From contig VZRN01005169.1 in the NCBI GenBank assembly GCA_013397935.1, positions 2,592,935 through 2,656,934 on the forward strand: a stretch of 64,000 nucleotides of DNA, given 5' to 3'. This document shows positions 47,641-59,073 of this stretch, piece after piece. Each line of letters starts with the position of its first letter. The stretch's first letter is position 1. This stretch comes from Dasyornis broadbenti. Its lineage: Eukaryota; Chordata; Aves; Passeriformes; Dasyornithidae. The translations under genes were made by a program, and so were the position numbers. The notes below the pieces were generated by a model. The model saw only the letters and a program-made list of their open reading frames with translations, was not told the DNA's origin and searched no databases.

Positions 47641-50059
47641 ATATCCTGTCAGTTGGGCATTTTGTGTGTTAAAGGGACTGATCTTCTCTGTTCAGAAAAA
47701 ACTTGGATAACAAGGAGCTTGACATTTGAGCTAAATCTCACTGAAGTCACTGGAAAAAAAAAAAAAAACAGATTTGAAATCAACCACCAGCCTAATGAGC
47801 TCTCATGACATAAAGAAAACTCTGGCCACAGCGGATGATGTTCCTACACGAGAATCTCCCATCAGCACAAACTGGTGGTGCATGGAAGTGTCGTTCTGCC
47901 TGATAAGCTTTATCTCTGCCCAAGACAGGAAGAAGCAGTTGAGGGGGGGATGTGACTGTGTGTGCACATGAACAGGGGGACTGCGTTGGTGCCTTTAGCA
48001 ACCAGCAAAGGGAAATGGGTGTTTTCAGGACTTGGTCCATCTAACTTCATTTAGAAGTTATTCCTAGTGACATTTCAGAAATTAGTCATTATTCCAAAAA
48101 AAACTATTCCAAAAGTTGTTATTATTCTATATATTTGGTATAAAAATATTTTCTGTCAGATAATGCGAAAATATTTCTGAGGCAAAATATCTCATCAGCC
48201 CAAAGTATACAGGACCGTTTGTAACAATGACATCAATTGTTGTCAGGCATTGGGAATTAGAATGTTATCTGTGTGTTTCTCTTAAAAAATAAAAAGCTAA
48301 AACATTGACAACGAAAAACCAAACTAAACAAAAAGCCCCTTAACGACTGCAGAAAAAGGAGCAGTATTAAATACGTTAACAGTGCGCAAATAAATTACAG
48401 ATTAGCCACAGGGGATTTTAGAGGAAATTATAACAAAAATGGAGTGTTTGTCATATATTTCCAGAGATAGTACAGAAAGCTAAGATGATCAGAGCAGTCA
48501 TAGATAAAAACACGGGATAGCATGGCAAAAGTCAGTAACTTCATGTACTAAGATAAAATGCTGCAACGCTCGCTGTACGTATGTAAATGATTTTTAAACC
48601 AAGCATGACAGCAGGACTTCTCTGCCCCTGAGTATCTGGACAGTATTGCAGGAGAGGGACAAATTAATTCTGAAGTCCTGAACCTCTGTTGCTGCAAGCA
48701 CAAATATATATGACACTAAATGCACATAAACAAATCGTCTCTTTAAATAACAAGTTTTGTGTGTTTATGTATTTATTCTTTTATTTTGACACATCAAGGC
48801 CAAAGTTTTTTGTCGTGGTCAGGAAACAGCATCTAGAACATATCCTGCTGCTGAGGAGATTCATTAGGGTTTTATGCCACATTTAGATCCATGATAAGAA
48901 ATCCCCCTAAATGTAACAAGAATGAGGATTGATTCTTTGCTTTAGCTTTTTTTCAATTACTTGTCTAAACGACAAGCAAGACCCTGAGCCCAGTTGGGAT
49001 CTGCTGCAGTTCAGTTATTAAAGCCAAAGATTAGTAGACATATAACCTTGAGTTTAATCCTCTTTTTTTTTTTTTTTCTTTTCTGGTCCACAGTAACCTT
49101 AGGCAAAAATTATTCTTTTTCCTTTATTCACCTGCAATACCACAGGTTGTAATAATTTTGAGCTGCCTCTGGGCTGCTCCCTCATAATTTATTTCTCTTT
49201 AAGTGTAATAAATACATTAAAAATGCTTTCAGATGATAACTACAAAGAACAATAGTACAAAGTACTATCAACATTATGACCTGCAGAGCTTTGTCTAGCA
49301 ATTGAACAAACCCTTAATGACAAAGAAAGCTTGTGGAAGGCTGTTACATCAAATTACTTCATGTAAACTAGTGCTGTTCATTGATATCTACTCTTGGAAA
49401 CCAGATTATCCTAAGTGAGGATGTGGCCCAAATCCTTTTCTTCTTGGGAATTTGAGCCTGTGGAGAATCTTTAATATCTTAATGTTTATTTAGGGCAGAG
49501 TGTGAAACGGCATCACCAGGCTGAGTTGGGTTTGCTCCAGCACTGCCCAAAGGGTTGGTTCCCCATGAAGGGAGGGTTGCACTTTGCCAGGACCTGCCAC
49601 GGTGTGGACATGGAATTTTCTAGACCCACATCGTGCCCAATATATGAAACACTAAAATATCTGAGTACAGCACAAAAACAGCAACCAATTTGTGGCCTGT
49701 GTCTGGCAGCTACGTTCTTTCCCTATGCAAATCAAACCACTCACAGAGCACGAGTCCTTTTGGTCCACATTATTACAGGAAGGAAAACCCTTCTTTTTAC
49801 CAGCATTGGTCAGAAAAAAAATGAAATATTCAAATTTCATTTAAAAAAAAAAAAAAGTAAAAAATTGGCACTGTTTTTCACAGAACTTCTTTTAGCCCTT
49901 TTCAAAGTATTCCTTTAAATAGATCTTTCCTTTTCTCACACTTTTTCCTGTATAATACATCTTTCATTCACTGCCTTTTTCCATACACATCTTTTGTTCT
50001 AAGCAGAGAGAAAGCATTTATTAAACAAAGCAGACTTGGTCTTAATTCACTTAAGGTCT
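47641..50059. other. About 2.4 kb of non-coding DNA
   Basis: No gene is seen. A/T runs lie at 47755-47768, 49062-49077 and 49842-49854. The 138-codon open frame at 49502-49918 (plus) ends in a lysine stretch encoded by the A run and matches no family. A repeat-poor block at 48330-48620 is listed separately. Confidence 0.6.
48330..48620. other. Candidate conserved non-coding element
   Basis: A repeat-free block holds AAATACGTTAACAGTGCGC, AAATAAATTACAGATTAGC, GCTGCAACGCTCGCTG and TACGTATGTAAATGATTTTT. CpG is retained more than in the flanks. No coding frame fits. Conservation is not visible here, so this is a weak inference. Confidence 0.22.
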
Positions 50060-50420
50060 TGCTCTTTTTCTCATTACAAGCTGAGTCAAACAATATTATT
50101 AAAGCATTTTCTTAATGTTTTTGAACTTACCTTAGTTTTTCTTTTTCCCTCCACTAATGGGAAATGCTGTTACTCATTCTCGGTCAATCTGCCTAATAGA
50201 AACTAGCTTCTGACAATTAAAGTGCTAGCATGTAAATTCTTGAATGACATGCCCCTATCTGAAGATTAATTTGTGCAATTCATGACTGATGAGATGCATT
50301 ATTATCTGCAAACTTATCACCTCTCTTACCCAAGTTCCAGCTCAATCTGATCTTTGTTGAAGCTAAATGAGAATAAATGCAGTTCTTGAGAACAATGGAA
50401 AAAGGTGCAAAATGCAGTAC
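50060..50420. other. Candidate conserved non-coding element
   Basis: A repeat-free AT-rich block holds words of the kind found in vertebrate developmental enhancers: CTGACAATTAAAGTGC, TAGCATGTAAATTC, GAAGATTAATTTGTGCAATT and TGATGAGATGCATTATTATC. These suit homeobox, POU and SOX factors. No reading frame of note is present. The call is an inference. Confidence 0.27.
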
Positions 50421-51123
50421 ATTTTGTTTAAATCATTTTTTAGAGACACGGTCTGTGGGTGTTAGTATAGTTATGAATCATTTTATAACCAAACTTGGAA
50501 CAAAACAAATAAAAAACAGAAAAGACACTTGTTCTTAGAGAACTAACAGTCTGTCAAAATGTTTCCCACCTTTGCACGAAAAAGGGGGAAGAAATGGAGC
50601 TTCAAAGGAATTGAAACTGCAAAAGTATGATTAGGAAACATAGAGTCAAGCAAACCCTCCCTGACATTTGGATAGGGGTTGTTTTCATTCTAAAGAAATT
50701 TCATGCAGTCAATCTCCTTTGTGAGTAGTCATGAAAACCTTCCACACATTATCTTCAGGAGTTTCTTCTAAGAAAACTAAAGATGATGCTTTATTTTTGG
50801 GGCTTATGTGAATGACTTGCTGGGTTTGGGGAGTGCAGTTGCCCACACAGCACTGGCACGAAGGCTGCTCCGAAGCTACTGCTGTGACACAACGGTGGAT
50901 TTGAGCGCCTTCAGGCAGAGCAATGGAATCAGGATCAGCAATCCAGCCTCAGTTGTCATGATCCATGGTCAGTCTCTCAGTCCAAGCAACACATATAGCA
51001 TTTAGTATTTTGTTCCTCCTGTCCAGCCTTACATTTGGCAGTGGAGGAGTTAACTTCAACCTGGGAAGTGTTGCATGAACATGATGGCAGCTGAGGTCTG
51101 ACTACCAGTTCCACATCTGAGAA
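50421..51123. other. Non-coding DNA, nothing recognised
   Basis: I see no gene and no repeat I can name. A 65-codon open frame at 50808-51005 (plus) has no recognisable homology. The region ends at a CR1 tail. Confidence 0.55.
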
Positions 51124-51381
51124 CCGTAGAATCATATGAATGTTTAGGTCGGAAAATGCCTCTAAGATCGAGTCAAACCATTAACCTACCACTTCCAGAT
51201 TTACCATGTTCCTAAGTGCCGCATTCCCTTGCTCCAGGGATCATGACCCTAACAATTCCCTGGGCAGCTGTTCCAATGGTTACCCTTGATACCCAATGAT
51301 AACCCTTGTGGGGAAGAACTTTTCCTAACATCTAATCTAAACCACTGACACAACTTGAGGCCATTTCCTCTTGTTCCATCC
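51124..51381 (-). mobile_element. CR1 LINE, 3' end fragment with rearranged inner edge
   Basis: The plus strand reads CCGTAGAATCATATGAATGT, TTAGGTCGGAAAATGCCTCT, AAGATCGAGTCAAACC, TCCCTGGGCAGCTGTTCCAA, AGAACTTTTCCTAACATCTA and GAGGCCATTTCCTCTTGTTC. It then stops inside a hairpin (51371-51401) where the CR1 should continue. Confidence 0.9.
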
Positions 51382-51419
51382 ATCTTCTATGGATGGAACA
51401 ACCACCTTACAGGGTGGTT
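51371..51419. repeat. Two abutting hairpins, 13-bp and 7-bp stems
   Basis: TTGTTCCATCCAT (51371-51383) pairs exactly with ATGGATGGAACAA (51389-51401) across a five-base loop, CTTCT. AACCACC (51400-51406) then pairs with GGTGGTT (51413-51419) across TTACAG. The first left arm is the CR1 sequence itself and the right arm is its inverted copy, so the fold-back arose after or during the break of the CR1. Confidence 0.95.
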
Positions 51420-51428
51420 ATTGTACCT

Positions 51429-51533
51429 CTGTTTGCATCTCTTTCCCCTCCCTTCCTTCACCTGCCTGGTCAATTTAGGCTGTAATCTCTCTGAGACTCA
51501 CTGGTTTTTTAAGTGTGAGGTGCTGATTTCTAG
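51429..51533 (+). repeat. Possible ancient LINE 3'-end fragment (L3/L2/CR1-like)
   Basis: TGCCTGGTCAATTTAGGCTG, TAATCTCTCTGAGACTCACT and GTGAGGTGCTGATTTCTAG resemble the 'CTATTTAGACTGTAAGCTCTTTGGGGCAGGGACTGT...GCCTAG' tail shared by very old LINEs in reptiles and birds. It is from memory and diverged. Confidence 0.38.
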
Positions 51534-53738
51534 AGAGCTTCTCAGTATTATCACAATAAAACCAAATCACTATGTCCGGGAGACACCAGGGATCAAAATC
51601 TGGTCTCACGTGCCCTGATAAATGCTGATAGAGCCATCCATATCAAATGGTATGTCACATTAGATTTGAGCTTCTCTTACTAAGCACTGTAGTAGGACAC
51701 TTTCTTCTGTCAAAAAGCTGTTCTGGTTTTGGATAGAGCAAAACCTGCAGTTTCTGTGGTATAGGCACAGTCTCAGGACACGTTATTTCTATAGCTCTTC
51801 AACCCAACCGTCCTGGCCACAGAAAAAGGCTGGAATGAGCAAAACTTTAAAGAAAGCAGTAGAAGGACTCTGAGGACTGCTCAGCACTGAGGACATAAGA
51901 TGGCTTGCTGAAAAAATCAAAAACAAACAGACCCCCTTTTACATGGGTTTCAGAGAGCTTTGGAGGAAGACCTCAAACAGCTCTGATACTTAGTTCTAGT
52001 TTAATTCTTGCCTCAGTGTGGAGAAATCCTCTGTAACATAAACAGCACTGCCAAGGGCAACAGTTTGTTTTTAAGATCACAGGGGAGTGAAAGGGCTGGG
52101 AGGGGAAGAGAAGCCTAAAATGACTTTTCCTTCCTGTTCTGTGCATTGATCTCCTTTGCTCAGATTAAAACCTCCAGAAAGACACCCACAACTGACACCT
52201 ATTCCACAGACTGAAAACCATTTAAAAAATATGCTGCACTGTGTTTTTTTCACAGTAACACAGTGATCAGAGTGGAATAGATTTAAGACAAGGTTATTTA
52301 CATTTTAAAAAATTTGATCGCTTGTCTAACAGCAAAACATTGTTATATGCCATTAAATGATAAGGACTGTATATGGCACAAGGATATCTGTTCTTTTCAT
52401 AACACTGAACACATTTCTTATCCTCCTGACATTACAGTAATTTAACTTTGCAAAGTTATATTCAGATGCTGCTAGTTTTAAATGCTCCTGTACATGCTTA
52501 TACAATTCATATTATGATATCCATTCTCAAAATAACTGTCAAGCCCTCTTGCTTTAAAGAAGACACAGTGTATTGCCCTGAAACACTGTAGACTGCAGAA
52601 GCAGAGCAAGAAGACTGTTAAAGAATGTTAAAACAATGATGTGGATTATTATTTCCTTGCATGGAAGAATCATCATTTATCAAAATCTCATTCGGCAAAT
52701 TGCATTTCAAAAGAGATCCTGCACAGCACAGGACTGAGGTCTTAGTTTCTTTGGGAAGGGGGGTAGTTTGAAGTCTTTTCTTTTTTCTTTTTTTTTTTTT
52801 TTTTAATTTCATGTCTGGGGACATGAGTAATGTGCCTGGATATCAGAAAAATGAGCACTGTATTTGGCCTCAATTCACTTGGTTGAGAGAAAATACAAAG
52901 GCTGAATCCTAAAAAGCAGCAATGTGGTCATAATCTACTCAGTAACCCTCAGGGTATGATTCAGCTCCCTCGGGTTTCCCAGTCACTGAGTCACCTTGAT
53001 CAGGATCCTGATTACTGACGGCTCCCCCTGTAGTCAGTGGGGAAAGATAAGTTCTTACGGAGACTCAGGGTAGGAAGCCTGAATCACCGTGCGGGGTGAC
53101 ATCAGCCATGTGGAATAACCCATGCCCAAGAGACACATTGCTGCAAACCACCCTCTGGACATAAAATTCAGGAAGGGAAATTAATTTTGCCACTCATTCC
53201 CTTTGTTAAAAAGAAAGTATGTTTGTTTTGGAAGGGCAAAGCAGAGAAATAGCTGTTGAGTGTTGAGCAAAGACCAGGGAAGTGAAGCAGATGCACTTCA
53301 GAGAGTTCTTTCATGGCAGGAAAGGGAAATGGGTTAAAGATCATACAGCAGTACAGTAGGTTTGCTCACCTTTCACTTCAAAGGTTCACTCATCTTCTGT
53401 TCCATTTTGGGCAGTGGGATGAGTTTATGGGTTATGCCATTTACTTGGGTGTATTTAAAACAGCCTTTTCATACCAGACTATGCTGGCTAACACTGAACA
53501 AGACCTGAAACCCACTTGATTGCAGTGATCTTGGCCAAGTTTTCTTGAGATGGCACAAATTACAGGAAACTTCTAAAATAGCCTGAGCTGAAGACAAAAA
53601 AATAAAATAAGTATATTAATATCAATCCTTTTGCTTTCACAGGAAAATTCTGTGGTGAGAGTGATCTAGGTCAGTGAAGATTTCAATAGGGCCTTCAAAT
53701 ACCACTTCTATTAATGGCAGTGATTACTTGAAATCTGA
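51534..53738. other. About 2.2 kb of non-coding DNA
   Basis: No gene is seen. A T-rich tract lies at about 52777-52804. A stretch around 52940-53050 (TATGATTCAGCTCCCT ... CTGTAGTCAGTGGGG) may belong to an old repeat but is too unclear to call. Confidence 0.6.
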
Positions 53739-54205
53739 GTGCCCGGTGAGCCTCGGTGGTGTTCCTCAGTGGTGTTCCTCAGTTGTGTTCCTCAGTTGTG
53801 TTCCTCAGTTGTGTTCCTCACTGGTGCTCCTCACTGGTGTTCCTCAGGGATCCGTCTTTCCTGGATGCTGTTTCACGCATTTGTTGGCAGCACGGACAGT
53901 GGGTTGGAGTGCACTCTCAGCAACTTTGCTGGCAACACTGAACGGTGTGGTGCAGTTGACACACTGGAGAGAAGGGATGCCATTCCGAGGGACCTGGACA
54001 GGCTTGAGAGGTGGGATCATGCAAAGCTCGTGAAGTTCAACAAGGCCAAGTGCAATGCCCTGAACCTGGGTCAGGGCAATCCCTGCACAAATACAGGCTG
54101 GGCATAAAATGGATTGAGAGCAGCCCAGAGAAGAAGGACGCGTGTGTTGAAGAGAAGCTGCCAGGGTGGGACATGCACCCAAGCTGGGTTAATGACTTAT
54201 ATGCC
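53739..54205 (+). mobile_element. CR1 LINE, ORF2 reverse-transcriptase fragment (dead)
   Basis: The plus strand encodes the later part of the CR1 reverse transcriptase in shifting frames. The GVPQGSV motif is seen around 53841-53858. A catalytic-site counterpart, FAGNTER, stands where FADDTK is usual, so the two aspartates are lost. RDLDRLERWD and KFNKAKCNALNLG (up to about 54075) follow, then LGIKWIESSPEKKD in another frame (about 54099-54140). There are frameshifts, a deletion between the PQG and FADD regions, and an inserted 13-bp minisatellite. It cannot make an active enzyme. The start and the 3' UTR of the element are absent. Confidence 0.93.
53749..53849 (+). repeat. 13-bp minisatellite inside CR1 ORF2, about 7.5 copies
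   Basis: Seven consecutive 13-base units of GTGTTCCTCAGTK type run from 53759 to 53849, with a partial one before them. The last unit is the native CR1 segment that encodes VPQG. Two units carry CTG in place of GTK and one has GTGCTCC. Because 13 is not a multiple of three, the repeat is read in all three frames in turn, giving VPQ, FLS and CSS words. Confidence 0.97.
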
Positions 54206-57200
54206 AATACCTCATTTTAAATATTCTTTCATTTTGAAAGGCTCTAAGACACTTCTCCATTTCTGTTTAAATAAGCAGTGAAAGGATCTGGTAGAGTCTA
54301 CCGACCCTTGCCAGACACATCAACTTCATCGACCAATTCAGAGATCTAGGAATTGTCCCCAAATTCAGGTGGGGTGAAAAATTCTGTTTTCATTGCATGT
54401 ACAGATGCTGATGAATAGAAAAGACTTGGCAAATTCCAGTTGTCCATGGCTGACTGAAATCTAGGGCACAATCAAGTTTGCTGTCTTCTACTTTTCCTGC
54501 CTTATGACTGTAATGCATTTGGGGGGGAAAGGCTAGATAAACTGATAAAATAGGTCTTTTCCATTTCTCTGAATTCTTTGCTCTTTGAAGTCATGCACAC
54601 AGTCACATGTCCATGTCATGTCAATGTTAGTTTTCCTGTCAAAATCACCACCTTCATCACAGTTGACCACAAGTGCAGCAGTATGGGGTCGCCTTGTGCT
54701 AAATACTGATAATCTACTGAGTTGCCTTTTCACTTCCAGGGTGCATCCTCTGTTAGGCAAACAAGGCAACATCAAAATGGTTAATAGGAAAACATTTTGT
54801 AGAGATCTTAACAAGCAGGGGGTGTTACGTATTAGTTAGAAATGCTCGCAGCAGAATCGAGCTGAGCGCAAGTCCCCAGGCATGGATGAGGAGCAGCACA
54901 CTGGGCTCTGCCAGTGAGCAGTGCCAGGGTACTGGAGTGTGCACAGTGAATTGTCAAAAACATCCTGGGAAACGCAAAAGAAATAGGTTGGACTCTGCCC
55001 CACGAACCACCAGGCCAAATTAATCAGAGGCTGCTTGACAAGTCATGAAAGACAGATTTTGTGACATGGAGGGAGAAAAAAAATAATCAGAATCTGTCAT
55101 TGTGCCAAATCAATCAGAATTTGTAGACTGGATCCTGCAACTCACTTGTTAAAGTGTGTTTAGGGGAAAAAAAAAAAAACTGGGGTAAAACTTTGACTTC
55201 TCCATGATGCTAATTCACTGGTCAAAACTGATAAAAATGGGTAACCTGAATATAAATTGCGGTGTTCAAATACGGGACTTAAGACTGAAATCTGATGCTC
55301 TGAAAATCATAAACATGGACATGTTTTAAGGTAAACACAAGGATTTCTTCCATGTTTATCAAACACCAAAAGAATGCACTGTAATGAGCTGCTGCTATCG
55401 GACCTACAGCTTTGGGAAGTTGTGCTGATGATAAGAATTTCAATCAGCATATCTGCATCCAGTGCAAAATAGATAGATCCCTCTCCTGGTTTTACACAAA
55501 ATCATAGAATGCAGTAGTATCATACTGATTTGCTAGATGTAAAAAAAAAAAAAAAAATCTTTGTAATTCTGTATCCTGAAAAAATAAGTTGAAATATCTA
55601 GCACTGAGAAGATAGAAATTGTAGCACTTCAGATTAAACTTCCAGAGTTAACTCTGTCTCAAAATTCAGTTTCCCTTTTACACTCGTTTTGTCAGTTAAT
55701 ACAACAACAAAAATAATACGAACAGCAACACCTTTTACAAATTCCTGTCATGGTTCCTATTCAAACTGCTGTCATCTTAAACTACCTCAGACTATGGGAT
55801 ATTCTGAAGCGTTTAGGAAGCAGTTGTTGTGTTTCTTCTAAATTGAATGCAAGTGCTGAGTTCAGGCGTATTTGACTTTAGACTTAGTTGTCTGGTTTCC
55901 TTTAAACTTGATTTCTTTTGTAGATCTCATTAAGACTTGAGGAAAATTGTTTCAGTGGTTCTAGTCTTCCAACTGCTTAAATTTGGAAAGATATAGATTA
56001 AACTAAGATTAAGTTAATAAAAGAACCAGTGGGAAATTAAAAAAAAAAAAAAAGGAAATAAAATTTCGTTTGCATATATTTTAATAAAAGTTTCTAGGAA
56101 ATATACCTAAGCTTTTCATATTCCTTCAGCATTTTCCTACACATTTTGCTTGATAATTAGGTTACTACATGAAAAACAAAGAATGGTCCTTAATTTTAAA
56201 ACAGCTGAGCACATCCTCAACTTTCTGCATAAAGCTGCAGCTACTTGAAGCCTTCAAAACAAATAGCACTGGTCCCTAATATAAATGCACAAAGGCATGT
56301 TCACAGGTCTGTGTTTCAAGGCTTGATTGTTAATCATTTTTTATTTGTCCTAATTACATTTTTAATTGAAACATACAAGAAAAGATGTGTTAGGTTCACT
56401 CTTGACTAATTCACACTCAATCATCTTAACATAAAAAAAAAAAAATAATATAAAACCCTAAACATTTACCTTTCAGTTGAATCCAAGCATGGATAGTTCC
56501 AGCCCCTCAAATTTATTTTGAGAAAGTTATGAGTGTCTGAGAAGAAAGGGGAGGGAATAGGCTGGAACTGTCTTATGAATGTCGTATTGTGTAGCTGAAT
56601 CTTGTTTCCCTCTGTTATTACAGAATGTTGCTCCTTCCCTGCAGATTAACAAATAAAGAAAAATATATACTAGGAAGATTCCAGTCTTTCCAAACTATGT
56701 ATTATACACACTGCTTATGATTGCTTTGATCTTTTCAATTTCAAAATTGTAAGTCTATTAAAGGTTTAGTATACTAAGAATCGGGAGCTAATCTTACATT
56801 AAAGTGATTTGACTCACAGTAGTGTAAAATGTTGATACAACCATACATGTAATTTATTTAGATGCCACGCAAAGACCTCTTAAATGATGATCTCACTTTT
56901 CAGTTGCTTGAGGGAACACACCTGAGTCTGGTTCCTTCCTTCTGTAAAGAAGCCACCAGGCTTCAGACCAGAGACAAACTCAGGAAAAAGAGCTTCATGA
57001 AATGCCCATGTCCATCATGCTCACCGCAGTTAGCTTGGCCTGTTACAGAAACTCCATAGAAACAGAGAATAAAACCAACAAATAAAACCCAGCCAATGCT
57101 AATATACACTGGGAGCTGTCAGTGTTATGTTCTTGGTAAATGAATCCAGTTTCTGTGTGCACAAGAGGTATCATGTGAGGAATGACCGCTCTTCAGTGCT

Positions 57201-58876
57201 CTTTCTAAAGTTCCTTGCAAAGGACAGATCAACTCTACTGTGATCCGTAAGGTGAAAATGTCTCAGTTCATGTGCCCAAAATGTATTAACATGACTACAG
57301 AAGTCACAGAATTATATAATTTGCTGTGGGGGTCAAAAGCCCTGATGTCCTTCATTCATGTTAATTGGACAGTGAAATAATTTATTGGAGAGTGTGTTTG
57401 GTTTTCTCTGATGAATGGTCAACTGAAAAGTTTTAGGGTTTCTAGGTGCAGGATTTAGGATTTAAACACACAAGGTGTTGAAAAGAGTGGTGCTGATCCT
57501 AAAGTGGCTTAAACACACGTATAAGTGCTTTGCTGGGTCACTCCCAGATGAGTCAGCACCTTCCAGGGTGAAATGTTCAGCGTTACCTGAAGAAGTAAAA
57601 TCTTGCTCTTCTGCTCTTGCATATCTCAGGTTCCAACCCCAACTGCTAACACACAATGAGTTCATTACATCTGCTCAATTTCACCCTCTTTCCTCTGAAG
57701 AGTTGTATTTATTGGGGTGATGAAAAGCAAAGAAATGTTCCAGGCTTCCTAAATTCTGCCTTCTTGTGCAACCACAAACATCTGTAGCGGTGCAGATGCC
57801 AAAGCCATCATAGTGGGCTGCTGGGCTTGTCCTCCCCACGCAGTGGTAACAGTGAGAGAAACCCCAGATGGATTAACACACCTCTCACTGTGAATGCCCT
57901 TCAGCTTGGTTCCCCTAAGCAGCTCACAGGAAGGGACAGTTGAAAAATACCTGGAAATCTCATGGTGAAGTTTTAAATATTTTCTTTCTTTACTGTATTA
58001 TAATATATATGTACAATAAAAATGCCATTTTATAACACTGCTTTATTTTAACTGATGGTATTAAATACATCGCTAAACTTCCAGGGGTTTTTACTTGATT
58101 AGTTTGGGGATTTTTTCAGTTTTAAAAGTATCAGATATGATTTGGTCTGTAATAAACATCTTTATGATGGCCTGCTACGTGACAAGTTTTATGATATCAC
58201 CATGTCTTGAAGAAGCAAACATTCATCATTAATCTCATGTGATAATAAAGCTAATAATCTATAAGTATGATTTGGGGCCTGAATATCTTTGAAATTCAGT
58301 TATTGCACTTTTTTAAGAAATAACACAATCATTACTATGTAACTTGATAATAACCTTTGTTTTACAGATTTGTGGTTTCAAATCATTCAGGAAAAGCAAC
58401 TCTTTGGCAGTTTTCCTGACTAAATAAAAGCTTTTTCCATTACTTGGTTTTGTTGATAGTCTTTCAATGTCATAAACAAATAAATAATAATTTAATGCAC
58501 CTCTGAAGGCATAGATATAGCATGTAAGGGGTTGTTTTTCAGCTCTTGAAATGATAACGGCTAAAAGTGTTGCTTTGAATCCAAACCTGAAATCCTCAGT
58601 CTAAACAAATGTTGATCATGGTAATGATGCTGTGCTGGGACAACTTATTTCTTTATTTCATGTCAAGTACTGCATGAAATTTCCTGCCATTCAAATGAAA
58701 AATATAAAATTCAGTTTGTCAATATGTATTACTCACTTTCTTTTAAAGATCAGTGTCTGAGCATCACATGCAGAGAAAAAACTGAAGAGAAATAACCAGA
58801 GACAGAGCTGTGTAATATACAATAGTTTCAAATTGGGAGTGTATCTGTACAGATTTTGATCTGATCTTTTCCAAAC

Positions 58877-58881
<5 letters not shown>
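54206..58881. other. About 4.7 kb of AT-rich non-coding DNA
   Basis: No gene is seen. Homopolymer A runs lie at about 55169-55182, 55541-55556, 56040-56053 and 56433-56444. The stretch 54870-55020 is somewhat GC-richer but unrecognised. ATCATAGAATGCAGTAGT near 55502 and CACAGAATTATATAATTTGC near 57305 hint at CR1 tails but are too short. Confidence 0.6.
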
Positions 58882-58907
<26 letters not shown>

Positions 58908-59052
58908 CAAAAAAAAAAACACAAACAAAAAAAAAAAAAAAAAACAAAAAAAAAAAGCAAAACAGAAAAGCCAACCAAATAAACAAACAAAAACCAACAA
59001 ATAAACAAACAAACCAAAACAAAACAACAAAAGAAAACCAACCCACAAAGAC
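58882..59052 (+). repeat. A-rich, almost T-free tract of about 170 bases
   Basis: A 26-base A run is followed by long A blocks split by single Cs, then by AAAC- and AACC-rich sequence. Only two Ts occur in 171 bases. The opposite strand reads as a phenylalanine- and leucine-rich frame (58764-59061), which is an artefact. No polyadenylation signal or transcript-like sequence stands just upstream. Confidence 0.9.
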
Positions 59053-59073
59053 TTTATTCACAAAGACTTTATT
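59044..59073 (+). repeat. 15-bp exact tandem duplication
   Basis: CACAAAGACTTTATT occurs twice in a row, at 59044-59058 and 59059-59073, directly at the right-hand edge of the A-rich tract. Confidence 0.95.

Noticed and set aside
47282..47710. 142-codon open frame as a gene
   Set aside because: Its second half is antisense CR1 tail (47498-47640) and the first half matches nothing.
49502..49918. 138-codon open frame
   Set aside because: The lysine run is an A tract and no family resemblance is visible.
53739..54107. 122-codon open frame as a host gene
   Set aside because: Its sequence is CR1 reverse transcriptase with lost catalytic aspartates and a 13-bp minisatellite at its start.
55498..55530. 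ATCATAGAATGCAG as a CR1 tail
   Set aside because: Only one terminal 8-mer matches and the next bases do not continue the CR1. The same holds for 57300-57350.
58764..59061. Two minus-strand frames rich in phenylalanine and leucine
   Set aside because: They are translations of the A-rich tract at 58882-59052 read from the other strand.
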